Assembly: GCA_038501785.1 (NCBI GenBank)
Contig: JBAMJR010000009.1
Span: forward strand, 7,228,501-7,292,500
Reading direction: 5' to 3'
DNA: 64,000 bases
DNA from: Myoxocephalus aenaeus
Taxonomy: Eukaryota; Chordata; Actinopteri; Perciformes; Cottidae
A program made the position numbers and the translations under genes. The notes beneath the pieces were generated by a model, which saw nothing but the letters and a program-made list of their open reading frames with translations, searched no databases and was not told where the DNA came from. Positions 35,401 to 44,500 of the stretch are shown piece by piece. Every line of letters begins with the position of its first letter. The stretch's first letter is position 1.

Positions 35401-38400
35401 AATCGGACCTGTGGTTGATGATTTAGAAGCGTTTGAGTAAAAAAAATAATCACTTCCTCATTATCGAAAAATCGGGGGGGGGGGGGGGGGGGGAACTCGG
35501 GCAGATGGGGTTAAGGAACATCAGGACTCAATAGAGTGGCATGTGTAGTATGCGAGGAATTAGCAAAAACATAATGTGCACTACAGTGTACAAAAATGAA
35601 TTGCCGGGTCTCAGGAGGTTAAGAACCTTTTTCATCCAAAGAACCCTTTTTGAAGAAGAAGTTCTTTCAGGATTGTTGAAAGCATGGTTGTTAAAAGATC
35701 CTCCCAGTCCACTGTGCCCTTTAGGAACCTCATGTTATGCCCTGAGTGGGTTTAGATGAAACACTTGGACTATGAAATGGTTCTCGGTAGAAACCCCTGG
35801 GTGGGTACTTGTTAGCACCCCTAGAAGGTGGAAATATTCAGGATAGAACCTCCAAAGATGGTTCTGGGTGGAACCAATCACAGTTGGTGCTATGTACCTT
35901 TATTGTTGATTGTTGCTGTGTCGGGCCTTTACCCTCTTTCCCTCTATGAGAAGAAAAGACTCACAAATTAGGCTGTGATCTGAGTAGTTAAGGACATAGT
36001 GTTTGTTGCAATGGAGACATACTAGTGTGTTGAGAGCTCTCTTACATGTTCAGCACTCTTCCTCCTGTACTTCTGTAGACAGGACCGGGACATTGAGCCA
36101 GAGGACTTCCAGCGATACACAGAGAAGGTCCAGACATCCCTGCAGGACTGTCCAGTCCAGCGCCCCCCTGCTGCTCTGCTGTCAAGGCACAGGGAACACT
36201 TTTCTAGATCCAAACAGGGCCCATCACAAAAGGTAAAACGAAGAGTGCTGCAAAATCTTAATTTAGTTGCAATGATCTGCATCATCCTGACATTCAATAA
36301 ATACTCCCATAGGTTAGCAGGGAGGAGTCCAGCCTCCCTCTGGGCCTGATGGAACTGAAGAGTGATGACCAGGAGCCATTAGAGCTAAAGGTCGAGCCAT
36401 GCTACCTCTCCTCAAGTCCCAGAGCGACCCGCCAAGCCTTCCACTACGGCGGCGTCGCCAACAGCAGGCAGCACTACACGGACCTCCCAGACTCCCTCTC
36501 CGAGAGGTACGTCAAGCGAAGAACTCCTTACAAGTAACCTCAAGGTCAAGTGTGTTCGAAAGTGTCTTGTTGTTTTTTGCCTGCACGCATCACTTAATGC
36601 GCCGACCACTTTCCAGGTCCCACTTCTCCTTGTCCCTGAAGACCCACTCGTCCTTTGGCCTCATCTTTTATGTATCGGATGTCCAAGAGGACAACTTCAT
36701 GGCTCTCTTCCTGGCCCACGGGAAGCTTGTATACACCTTCAACGTGGCCGACCAAAGAGTCAAAATCAGGAGCGAGGAGAAGTTCAACGATGGTGCGTGG
36801 CACAATGTAAGTTCACAAACTTATTCCATCTCTCAATACTGAGTGGATGCACGGGTGGATGCGCGTTCAGTTATGCGTCAACAATTTCTAAAGTGACGAT
36901 TTCTTTCTCTTCTCCTGCTGAAGGTTGTTTTTATCCGTGATGGGAGTATGGGGCGGTTAATAATTGATGGACTCACGATGCTGGAAGACAGAGCTCAGGG
37001 AGGCAACGTCTCCTGGCATGTCAGCAGTCCCCTCTATGTAGGGGGAGTTCCTCCAGAGAGAGCCCAAAAGAATATTCAGGTATGGATTCAAGTTTATGTG
37101 AAGATTTAACAATTCAAACATACACAGCATGGGGTCATATGAAACACACGAATATTGTATCAAAGTCTGTAGCTCTGAATAAAAGTGTATCCTCTTACAA
37201 AGCTCTGTAATTTATGAGCAGTATTGATAGATGTTTTTGGCAACCTTTGCAAAAATCTGTACATGCGTAAAATGAAAAAAATTAGGAATTCTTTTCATTT
37301 CAAGAATAAAGTCAAAATTCTATTTTATTTCAACATTTTGACTGACTCAACATTTTATTCTTAGCGCAACGACTTAATTTTCAACATTTCAACATTACTC
37401 TCGAAATGGTATTTCTACTTTGTTCTCAACATTTGACTTGATGTAATTTGGTCTTTAAAAATCCTAACTTAAACTGAGCAATGATGTGTTTTATTGATTA
37501 TGAATTCAACTTTTTCTTTTGTCAGAGGAATTGAATGTATTATTTTGCTTCTAAATCGGTCCTCACAAGAATGACCCAACAATGTTTATCTAACCTTCTG
37601 ACACGTGTCCCTTTAGAAGAACTCTGCATACAGCTTCACCGGCTGCCTGAAGAACCTTCAGCTTGACGGGCAGTGGCTGTCCAACGTGGCGGAGAATTTT
37701 GGCGTCACCCCGTGCTTCGAGGGACTCTCCGAGGCGGGAACATACTTCTCAGAGGAAGGAGGATATGTCGAGCTGGGTATACATTTCTAGTAGTTCGTTA
37801 ATGGGAGACAAAAGGAATCCTCCACTTTGGTTGAATGCAAATATTGCAGTGTTGATTCTGTGCAATCTTCCCATATGTCACATTGGGCAACTGTTTGCGA
37901 AATTGAACATCTGTTACATTACACGGATCATTAGATTCCCTTTTGGAAAAAACTCACAGGCCCCCGCTGGTCTCTCACCATCCCCATGTGCACGGAGAGA
38001 GTTTGTTGATACCCTCGGTGCAACTGTGGTGGAATCGTGTCTCAAGGAACGAGCGGAGTAATTTCACACGTGCGCGCACCGCAGAGAAAACGCGGCTGAT
38101 TAATGTGGCAAAGAGGTGATGCCCAGAGCGGATGAGGTACCCACAACTCACTTCATCTCGCTCGCTCTGCTTCTCTCCTCAGATGAGACGTTCGACCTGG
38201 GGCTCAGGTTTGAGCTGGTGATGGAGGTGCGCCCCCGTGTGGCATCGGGGGTGCTGCTGAATGTGCGCACGGCGGAGGGCTACTTCACCATGTACATTCA
38301 TCAAGGGGCGGTAAGTCATTGGCACAGAGGGAGAGAAAAAACATCCGCATTGGGGTCGGATGGTGTTGGTCAAACATGCAGCTTCCACTCAAAAGTATGA

Positions 38401-39198
38401 ACGCAGCGTTGCCGTGTTTCCAGGTGGTGGTTCTCGTGAACGATGGGTCTCATGAGTTCTTCACGAAGGTGTCACCAAGACAGGGTCTGTGTGCCGGCAA
38501 CTGGCACAGGATCACTGGTGAGACATTATTCACTAAAACTACTGTATCAAAAACGTTTTGTCTTATTTGCGTAGTATATTTTTATTAAAACAGTTCATAA
38601 CATCTTCTGAAGTAAACTTTTAAATACAAAAATGTAACTTGGAACTGAGAATTTTTACAGTGTGGTTTTTCTACTTTTCTTGAGCAATGTATCTGAATAC
38701 TTTAAATACTATTACTAATACTATTAAAAATGATAAAGACTCAGACAGTGCTTTGGTTTAATTCTAAAAACAACCATTCTCGGCAGCTTGTTTGTATTGT
38801 ATTTTGGCTCATCCAATGCATTCCATCCACCTTAGTGATCCGGGACGCCAACGTCGTCCAGCTGGATGTGGACTCTGAGGTCAACCATGTGGTGGGTCCT
38901 CTGGACCACGGCTCCACAGACACCAGGAAGCCAGTGTTCGTTGGCGGAGCTCCAGGTGAACCCAGGAACACATTTCTGATGTTCCTCATGTCATACTCAT
39001 CTATATCATCCCATCTCTTTAATCATGTGACATGCTCTTCCCCCCCTCTCAGACCTTTTCCTCCCAGAGAGCATCGCCACCAGGAAGCCCTACGTGGGCT
39101 GCATGAGGAACCTGACTGTCAATAACAGCCGAGTGAGCTTCAACAAAGCCGTTCTGGTCAGTGGGGCGGTCAGTGTTGGAACCTGTCCCGCAGCGTAG
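4872..39198 (+). CDS. lama4: laminin subunit alpha-4 (39 exons, 5' coding exon missing)
   Basis: Secreted alpha chain of laminin-411/421-type heterotrimers of vascular and muscle basement membranes. Exons: 4872-4973, 5057-5184, 5282-5362, 6324-6538, 6931-7031, 7974-8154, 8601-8684, 8820-8971, 9385-9495, 9941-10052, 10923-11087, 11976-12169, 22517-22633, 23204-23352, 24089-24230, 24316-24409, 24514-24630, 25476-25661, 25822-25961, 26329-26493, 27979-28124, 29826-29988, 30086-30219, 30622-30793, 30932-31063, 31168-31310, 32424-32553, 32759-32896, 33129-33262, 33558-33719, 36079-36232, 36313-36506, 36617-36806, 36924-37079, 37617-37776, 38183-38310, 38424-38517, 38836-38955, 39053-39198. All junctions are GT-AG and keep frame; the sum is 5,532 nt (1,843 aa plus TAG). 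Order is laminin EGF-like (LE) modules, coiled coil, five LG domains, ending in CPAA. There is no LN domain, as expected for alpha-4, and close similarity to LAMA4 (for example DVEIPLGSKPVS, VDSEVNHVVGPL) separates it from alpha-5. The exon carrying ATG and signal peptide was not found. Exon edges are read by eye; a few could be off by one codon. Confidence 0.96.
5561..5595 (+). repeat. 35-bp direct repeat of 4243-4277
   Basis: The segment starting CAAACGTTAAAAGAGGTTCA is identical at 4243-4277 and 5561-5595, including a TGTGTGT tail. Outside it the two loci diverge quickly, apart from GAATGG shortly upstream of both. The two copies lie in different lama4 introns (one of them the region before the first exon found). 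Confidence 0.85.
7344..7500 (+). repeat. degenerate 36-bp tandem repeat in lama4 intron
   Basis: About four diverged units whose translation has a 12-residue period (KVVEMS, KAVEVS, KVVEIS, KVAVVF). It lies in the intron between exons 6931-7031 and 7974-8154. The frame opens at 7344 without an acceptor and ends at a stop at 7685, so I read it as a minisatellite and not an exon. Confidence 0.5.
8393..8415. repeat. (AC)n microsatellite
   Basis: A short AC dinucleotide run in the lama4 intron between exons 7974-8154 and 8601-8684. Confidence 0.9.
12170..13769. other. lama4 intron upstream of the provirus, with a dispersed repeat
   Basis: Non-coding intron sequence. It contains a short (GA)n run at about 12460-12479. 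At 12922-13070 there is a dispersed repeat (GGTGGCCGAC...ACATGGCGGCCGG) with a second copy at 53988-54107 in the ccn6 intron. I see nothing else that can be named. Confidence 0.6.
13770..14219 (-). repeat. 3' LTR of the endogenous retrovirus
   Basis: 450 bp, the same length as the 5' LTR. The one difference I can see is A here versus G there within the GGAAGG(A/G)AAAG segment near 13863. AATAAA lies at 13845-13850 on the minus strand. Confidence 0.95.
14220..14233 (-). promoter_or_regulatory. retroviral polypurine tract
   Basis: Directly before the 3' LTR the minus strand reads TCAAAAGAGTGGAA. This purine-rich run is in the right place to prime plus-strand DNA synthesis. Confidence 0.7.
14396..15550 (-). 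pseudogene. env-position remnant with membrane segment and an Ig-like stretch
   Basis: Between the integrase end and the 3' LTR, where env belongs, minus-strand frames are short. The frame at 14396-14704 has one strongly hydrophobic segment, a cysteine cluster and an acidic tail, like the C-terminus of a viral transmembrane subunit. The frame at 14907-15284 contains DAKISDSGCYIVF, resembling the DSGxY turn of an Ig V-type fold. No receptor-binding or fusion motif was identified with confidence. The assignment rests mainly on position. Confidence 0.45.
16189..18430 (-). pseudogene. pol remnant: reverse transcriptase, RNase H-like and integrase pieces
   Basis: Recognisable minus-strand blocks in order are: RT fingers (about 18300-18425), a degenerate RT active-site region (about 18000-18090), RT thumb/connection (17646-17960), connection to RNase H start (about 17180-17649), and the integrase C-terminal domain (16189-16400, GDLVVMTAFRRKNW then RWRGPFQILL). 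These are the conserved blocks of gammaretrovirus-like pol. The blocks lie in different frames, separated by stops, and the catalytic loop reads YVNY where YxDD is expected. I see no intact integrase core. The gene is dead. Confidence 0.85.
18430..19560 (-). other. unassigned provirus segment between gag and pol
   Basis: About 1.1 kb where protease and the start of reverse transcriptase would be expected. Minus-strand frames at 18636-18926 and 18455-18649 are open, with several Cys and Trp and one N-glycosylation sequon. A poly-A run and stops occupy 19150-19540. I cannot assign a family. It could be rearranged viral sequence or a foreign insert. Confidence 0.4.
19632..20323 (-). pseudogene. 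gag remnant with CCHC zinc knuckle
   Basis: Minus-strand frames begin with a possible myristoylation-type MGN start near 20323. After a frame change they continue as an open stretch from 20195 to 19632. The latter ends in a basic region with a CX2CX4HX4C nucleocapsid knuckle (CCICYQRGHWAFECP). The total is well short of a usual gag (about 230 codons), so most of the capsid part appears deleted. It is not a functional polyprotein. Confidence 0.75.
20547..20829 (-). repeat. tandem repeat in provirus leader (84-57-57-84 bp units)
   Basis: Four units each open TCGGTCAAGAACCTGGAAAT (plus-strand starts 20547, 20631, 20688, 20745). The outer two are about 84 bp; the inner two are 57 bp and lack a segment of about 27 bp (AAGG...TAGTCCTGTATT-like). 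The array lies between the primer-binding site and gag. Confidence 0.85.
21218..21234 (-). promoter_or_regulatory. retroviral primer-binding site, tRNA-Leu type
   Basis: Two bases inside the 5' LTR the minus strand reads TGGTGTCAGAAGTGGGG. This is complementary to the CCCACTTCTGACACCA 3' end found in vertebrate tRNA-Leu. Position and match define the minus-strand priming site. Confidence 0.85.
21237..21686 (-). repeat. 5' LTR of the endogenous retrovirus
   Basis: 450 bp with ends TGTAATGG and CCATTACA (TG...CA). On the minus strand it carries AATAAA (21312-21317) as the likely poly(A) signal. Nearly identical to 13770-14219. Confidence 0.95.
21691..22516. other. lama4 intron downstream of the provirus
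   Basis: Non-coding. Contains two blocks with recurring TTAGCCTAGCTTAGCAT-type text and AGACTGGGA (near 21975-22000 and 22180-22205), which look like parts of a dispersed teleost repeat; a similar block lies near 24659. Confidence 0.4.
24761..25271. mobile_element. non-autonomous DNA transposon (MITE) with about 27-bp inverted ends
   Basis: CCAACTCGTCAAATACCG at 24770-24787 is the exact reverse complement of 25245-25262, and the pairing continues imperfectly outward to about 24761 and 25271. The 0.5-kb interior has no transposase-like frame. It lies in the lama4 intron between exons 24514-24630 and 25476-25661. The superfamily is not clear. Confidence 0.7.
26660..27305 (-). repeat. GGTTCT/GGAACC-rich interspersed repeat, copy 1
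   Basis: A 0.65-kb block packed with GGAACC, GGTTCT and AGAACC words. Its reverse complement aligns by eye with the block at 33850-35910, for example GGATTGTTGAAAGCATG and TTAAAAGATCCTCCCA. It contains no coding potential and lies in a lama4 intron. Confidence 0.7.
28426..29657. mobile_element. non-autonomous hAT transposon with perfect 8-bp target duplication
   Basis: The 1,232-bp element begins CAGTGGCGGGCCGT and ends ACGGCCCACCACTG (14-bp inverted ends, one mismatch). It is flanked on both sides by GTTGGTAC (28418-28425 and 29658-29665). The 8-bp duplication and CAG-type ends are diagnostic of the hAT superfamily. No transposase-sized frame is present. It lies in the lama4 intron between exons 27979-28124 and 29826-29988. 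Confidence 0.9.
30622..32553 (+). other. lama4: lama4 LG2 domain exons
   Basis: Exons 30622-30793, 30932-31063, 31168-31310 and 32424-32553 encode LG2, from YKLAFSQSRIASYLFDGTGY to the cysteine in SSGCPEESF. Typical LG strands VTRFDISVRT and FFDIYIGGAPSS are visible, and the terminal GLKGCVKGFQFQKKDFNLLE is almost the same as mammalian LAMA4. The reading frame is unbroken across all four exons. Confidence 0.92.
33850..35910 (+). repeat. GGTTCT/GGAACC-rich interspersed repeat, copy 2, interrupted
   Basis: The left part is 33850-33972 and the right part 35623-35910. Together they match copy 1 (26660-27305, reversed) across the insertion point, where AAGTTCCATTAA is followed directly in the family by GAACC...TTTTCATC. 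The interruption is a 1.64-kb TTAA-flanked element. Confidence 0.7.
33977..35618. mobile_element. TTAA-flanked element (piggyBac-like) nested in an older repeat
   Basis: CCTCCTGAGA at 33979-33988 is matched by TCTCAGGAGG at 35609-35618, and TTAA flanks both sides (33973-33976 and 35619-35622). Left and right subterminal parts also pair around GTGCACT(G/A)(T/C)AGTGTAC (near 34092 and 35576). TTAA duplication suggests the piggyBac superfamily. No transposase frame is visible. The interior has a 20-bp G run at 35474-35493. Confidence 0.65.
36313..37776 (+). other. lama4: lama4 LG4 domain exons
   Basis: Exons 36313-36506, 36617-36806, 36924-37079 and 37617-37776 carry the end of the linker and LG4. 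Landmarks are FHYGGVANSRQ, the strand FGLIFYVSDVQEDNFMALFL, the VKIRSEEKFNDGAWHNVVFI core, and the closing cysteine loop SFTGCLKNLQL...VTPCFEG. LG4-5 of alpha chains bind heparin, sulfatides and dystroglycan; which ligands apply here cannot be read from sequence. Confidence 0.92.
38183..39198 (+). other. lama4: lama4 LG5 domain exons and stop codon
   Basis: Exons 38183-38310, 38424-38517, 38836-38955 and 39053-39198 (LG5 itself begins in the last third of exon 37617-37776, at about TYFSEEGGYVELDE) encode the C-terminal LG domain. It contains GNWHRITVIRDANVVQLDVD and ends SVGTCPAA followed by TAG at 39196-39198. The CPAA ending is shared by laminin alpha-4 and alpha-5 chains, so the C-terminus is intact. 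Confidence 0.94.
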
Positions 39199-39640
39199 CC
39201 CTTCCTTCCGTCCATCCATCCCCATCCCCAATGCAGCACTGACCAAATACGTGACAAGACGCTCTTTCTGTCCAACATAACCGTTAAGAGAAGTATCGTC
39301 ACTCTGTGTCCTCGTTTCTCTCATCTACTGTAATTCTTTTTTTTTTCATTTTTCATTTTCTATGTTTTTGTTTTTGTTTTCATGAAAATGTCTCATGCCA
39401 AGAATACAACCAAACTGTCAAAAATGTGACAATAACCAGAAAGATTTATAAGACAAAAATGTCAGGCTCACAACCATCCTGAGGAGCCGACAGTGTATCC
39501 ATGATTTAGACTTTTTACATAATATTAAAGATGTTAATGCATTTTATGTTCTGCCATCCCACCTTATACTCACAATGACACTTTTTTTTGTACAAGCTCA
39601 TCTTTCTTTTTGTACAGTTTTATTTCTGACGAATAAAACG
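39199..39640 (+). terminator. lama4: lama4 3' UTR with AATAAA polyadenylation signal
   Basis: The stretch after the stop is AT-rich and non-coding. A canonical AATAAA lies at 39632-39637 and is followed by a GT-rich stretch, as expected of a polyadenylation site. LINE-like sequence begins shortly after, so the 3' UTR is likely about 450 nt. Confidence 0.6.
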
Positions 39641-39689
39641 TATGTTACAACGTATGTAAGGGTCTTTTATGCTAATTGCTCAATGCTGT

Positions 39690-41100
39690 CAGGTGGTGGT
39701 TCCCCTTGTTTTACAATTAACAGAGGCAGAAAACAAGGCTGCCCATTTCGCAATCTTTCCTCAGCGGAAACACTCAATTCTTCTAAAAGAAATTCAGATA
39801 TTGAGCCTTTCAGAGTCTAGATTTAGTTTCAAAAGCATCTGGTTTATAACTGAACATGAACAACAGGGTGTGTTATTAGTTAAACATGACTGCCTCCTTG
39901 TGGCAGCACATGGTATACCCATTATATCAATAGAATAGGTGTGCACATTACAAAGCATGCAAAATTAAGAGAAACTTTGAATATATGGAACAAAACGGAT
40001 GAACGCAAATCAAGAAGAGACAGATGGTCAATTAGAGATCTTTCTCTTTTTGGTCACATTTATATAACAAAGATGGAAAGTCTTTCAAGGTGCATTCTCA
40101 TTCTCTTTCCATATCTAACAAATACCATCAACAAGTTCAACTTTGATATTTGGAAAAGAAAACCTCATTCTATAAAGAAAGCTACCATGGAAAAAGGTTA
40201 GGATGATGATGGTCTGCAGGCAATCGCCTTTGACTAGAAATGGAACCCTTAAAGAGCTAATAATAAAATCCTATCTTGGAAATACCAGCTTTTTGTATTG
40301 CTTCCCAGGGTTCTTTTTCCTTTTTAGACTGGCGGTCTTCTACGTTGTGACTTTTTGTTCAAAAATGACCTGTAAAATTATTCTCATTCAATTCACAATT
40401 TCACACCGCACCCACCTCGAATTGCAGATTCATTCTTTTTTATAAATGGGACGTTTTATTTGTTCCGTCACCAATTTACTAGATGAATGTAGCAACATCT
40501 TAACGTTTAAAGAATTCTGCAGCAGATGAATTTTTATTTCCAGTGCAACTGTAAACAACATGATGAGGTTACTAGAAGCATACTTACTTCTCGTATGGTT
40601 GCCCCCCTGCAACCTCCCTTCTCTGATGACTGATGGACATGATTTCTCAAATAAGATTTTTCCAAACAAAGTGATCCGTAGTCTCTTAACAAGTGTTTTA
40701 TTCCCCCCAATTCAGCAGGAACTCAGCCACTCACACATTTTGTCAGTCTACATGAAATAAAGTATGCATTAACCTCTGTCAAGTTACCTTTACCTCCAAA
40801 AGCAAAAGAGGTTAATTTTCAAAGTATACAAATATACTGTGTATATTCTTCAGGAGAACTCTTTAGCCAAAGGTTCAACATTGATCACAATAACTGTATA
40901 TTCTGTGATGAAGAAATAGTAATTAGGGAAACTTGTTAATAGTTTTTCTTATGTCAAAATATAAATACTTTCTGGTGCATGATTGGCTAGAATCAAAACT
41001 ATTTTGTTCTCTCCTGTTTTACCAGAAGTTATTTGGAATCATAATGGAGGACAGTAAAACTGAGGTTCCAATGAATACCTAATTATTATTTTTTGGGTAA
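39690..41100 (+). pseudogene. LINE (L1/Tx1-like) ORF2 remnant between lama4 and tube1
   Basis: Plus-strand frames carry a reverse-transcriptase-like RGRKQGCPF motif near 39720. Further on come blocks such as RWSIRDLSLFGHIYITKMES and FNFDIWKRKPHSIKKA (about 40020-40200), which are typical of L1-clade ORF2 downstream of the RT core. Stops and frameshifts separate them and the region is AT-rich. It fills most of the gap between lama4 and tube1. Confidence 0.55.
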
Positions 41101-41376
41101 TTAGTTTATCCATAAATGTAAATGTATGAAGTATGTGGAAAACAAAACACTTTAAACAGCATTAGCTATTTTTATTTTATTTATTTATTATTGCCTTTCA
41201 TTAGGTTACAATTTTCTAAAGAGCCTGCTACTAATGTTATATCGCTTGTTGCTGAAGTCTAACTCAATTAATATATCATAATACATATTCTTTATTTAAA
41301 TATGCATGAGCCAAAGAGATGAGATAAGTGATGAATGAATATTAAAATGTAAACCTACACTATACTATACTACACC

Positions 41377-41390
41377 GTTTCCATGGTAAT
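41377..41390. promoter_or_regulatory. X-box-like RFX site in tube1 promoter
   Basis: GTTTCCATGGTAAT matches the RFX/DAF-19 X-box (GTTNCC AT GGNAAC) at all positions except the last. It begins 176 bp and ends 163 bp before the tube1 ATG and is followed immediately by an ACGTCA half CRE. X-boxes mark promoters of ciliary and centriolar genes. Confidence 0.55.
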
Positions 41391-41552
41391 ACGTCATCAG
41401 CCCTCGACCAAACACAAGTGGAGGCGCGAGACACGAAACTTTCGAAAGTCTTCTCAAAGAAAATGTCGTCTTCATGGACAGTTATGGCCAAATGCTGACA
41501 TGAAGTATGCCTGAGACCCGCGTTAGAAAGTGCTCTGCGTGTTGCTGCTGCC

Positions 41553-44500
41553 ATGACACAGTCCGTTGTTGTCCAGGGTGAGTACAAACACAGACGTCGT
41601 GGACGTTAGCACCCAGGCTACGAGCTAACCGCTAGCTAGCTCAGCTGTCATCTACTGTGTAGCGTTAGCTACGTTAAAGCCCCGCTGCTAGCTGAGCGGT
41701 CGTAACTCTCATGTAAGCTCTTAGTTTGTTGAGTTGGTTTCCCTGCCGCTGGTTTAACGAGTGGTTTGTCGCACGGTACCGTTCCCCAGAGCTGCGCTGA
41801 CTAAACGTTGTTGTAATCCGTGTTCTTCAGTGGGACAGTGTGGCAACCAGGTCGGCTGCAGGTTCTGGGATCTTGCTTTGCGAGAACACGCCCATGTCAA
41901 TAAAGTAAGTAACGCGCTCACGGCAAAGGCTCTGAGCTCTCTTTAATTAACACAACACACTGGCATCTTGCATTACATCTGCTTATACTAGGCTTCCCCC
42001 ACAACTGACATTTAACAATAATTATGGATAAGTTACATATTTAATTTTATGAATGGAGAGATGATACATTCATGTAATTACTTACACCTGTGCCTTTTCT
42101 GGTTACTGTAAGTGAAAAGGTAGTTACACCATGAAAGAAGACTGTCCACCAGTCATAGGGCGTACAGTTGTATGTTGTTGTTGAAATCAGGACCATGCTG
42201 CTTATGTATTTAATATACTGTGTATAAAGTATTATACACAGTACACACAGCAGATATATATTGAACTAGGATTTATCACACGCATTGTCCATCTAATGAA
42301 GTACCTGTAATGAGATGCACAGTTCTCACCAAAATAATTGTTGAGAACTGTGAACACAACGTCCTTGCTTTAAAAAAGTCAGACGGACAGGAAGGATGGC
42401 CATAACTACAGAAAATACAACCTTAAGGTAATAATAAAACCTGAACTAACCTTTGAGGGAAGCACATTGTTGTTGTGCCCTAAACTCATCAAACCGATAT
42501 GTAGGTCGCTGACCACGACTTGTAAGGACATCCCTAACATCATATATTTTTTTCCCCATATTCAGAACGGATTGTATGATGAGGCACTCGGTAGCTTTTT
42601 CCGAAACGTAGACTCAAGGTAATCGCACCTTCTTTCACCGAGTAACAGCTACGTGGGTTGAGACATTAACCTTCTAGCAGTGCTCAGAATGTAGCCCTGT
42701 TATATTTGGTTTTCTTTTTCTAGGGAAAGTGATGGGGGAGCCTGTGCTGTTGGTGGGAGAATCCAGCGTCTGAAGGCCAGGGTGAGTATTTGCTCATTAC
42801 TAGAAAAACAGCGTGAGAAAATTTTTGCCAAGGGACCACGGTCAGGGTTTGAGTCTGCATTTCAGGATTGAAAAACTGGTTCAAAGAGGAGTTGTGGAAT
42901 GATGCTCAGCGTATAATGGCAACGTAATCTATGTGCTGTCCTCATATGCACATATTTGAATCCACAGGCGGTGCTGGTGGACATGGAGGAGGGGGTGGTC
43001 AACGAGATCCTGCAGGGCCCATTGAGAGAAGTGTTCGACAGCACTCAGCTCCTCACAGACGTGTCAGGTTCAGGCAACAACTGGTGAGAGACAGACTATC
43101 AACGGGGCTTCTGCCCATGGGGCTCACGTGTTCGGCAGCAACTGTTCTGAACCATCATTTTAACTGTTTCACGATCGTTTAAACCAGCGGTCCCCAACCA
43201 CCGGGCCGTGGGTCCCTTGTTACCGGGCTGCGCAGAAAGAATGAATGAAAAAAAAAATATATATATAGATTGATTATCAAGGTCGGAAAGATGTTTTATT
43301 TTGTCTGTGCGTCTGAACCTCTTGACACATGTCAAGAGGTCGCGTTAACCGAAAAATGAAACTAAAATATACGTTCTGGATTAAAATCAAGGCAGAATAT
43401 CCGGAGATCGCCAAAAAAGCTCTGAAAACCCGGCTTCCATTTCCAACATCCTGTCTTTGTATGCAGGTTTTAAGTTACGTTAGACAAACAGGCAGAGAAA
43501 CAAGCTCAGGGCTCCCACTAATTCGGCGTAATGGTGAGCTGTATTTTTATGCACTTCATATTAGTTTTTATGCCGGTCGTATCATTTTATTTCGTCATAT
43601 TTACTGCGCACAACGTGAAGGCCGGTTCGTGAAAATATTTTCTTACACAAAACCGGTCCGTGGCGCAAAAAAGGTTGGGGACCGCTGGTTTAAACCACAG
43701 AGTTGTATAATGATGTGTGTGGTGTTTAGGGATTGAGTCAATGAAACTGGATTACCAGTTATTTGCTAAAGTTTTAAATATTAATTGAAATAATTCAAAC
43801 CTGCCTTCTTATACAGCCAAGTTTAGTAGTCTCAACAAGTGGGTGTAGTGTTGTACCCCCCCCCCCATTTGCCCTTATTCAAGCCTACGTAGCCTAATTT
43901 GGAGGAAAGGTCAGGGCCCGGTGCAAATACTCCCTCTGTGTGTATTAGCCCAACAGCCATCGTTAAAAACAAGCAACGCCTCTTTGCAACGACATGCTTA
44001 TGCCAAGCAGACTTGTTCAAACACTGGGAGAGGACTTTGCAGCAGATTAAAAGGCAGTTCACAGAGAGACATGTGTTGTGGCTGAGTTATGTTGGAGCCG
44101 TGATTATCGCAGCATATCCATTTCCTTCCTCAACAAAGGCCTGGCCCAGCCTCTCATTCTGAAGTTCACGTGTATCGAAAACTGACTTTTTAAATTCCTC
44201 CAGTAATTGGTTGCATCTTCTGACATTTCTTTTTCTTTTTCTGGCCTTAACAAACCAAATTAGAGAAGTAACTCTTTGTTTGGTTTGTTTTAATTCGGCA
44301 TTCATTATGAAGCAACTTTGCTGCTGTACATACCACACCAACTCAAAGTGTGTGAAAAAAAATTCCAGTCTCCATTTTGTCTTTCTCTATCGGACAAACT
44401 CATTCACTCACCGCTGCACTCAAGACTATCTAACACTACATTCAGAAACCTGCAGCCCATTCTTGCTTCATAAAACCAAACATTGTTTTTACAACTTTTG

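Larger units (their letters stand above)
32759..36232 (+). other. lama4: lama4 LG3 domain and start of the LG3-LG4 linker
   Basis: Exons 32759-32896, 33129-33262, 33558-33719 and 36079-36232 encode LG3 (from SRKAYFTGEGYLGS to the cysteine of LQDCPVQ) and the first part of the linker to LG4. The linker is basic (RHREHFSRSK), which would suit proteolytic release of LG4-5 as known for several alpha chains; that is inference. The 2.36-kb intron before exon 36079 contains a nested pair of transposable elements. Its acceptor is the TAG at 36076-36078; an AG slightly downstream (36081-36082) breaks the frame. Confidence 0.9.

Noticed and set aside
35474..35493. Run of 20 G residues.
   Set aside because: It lies inside a transposable element; it could be a polymorphic homopolymer or a sequencing artefact, and carries no further information.
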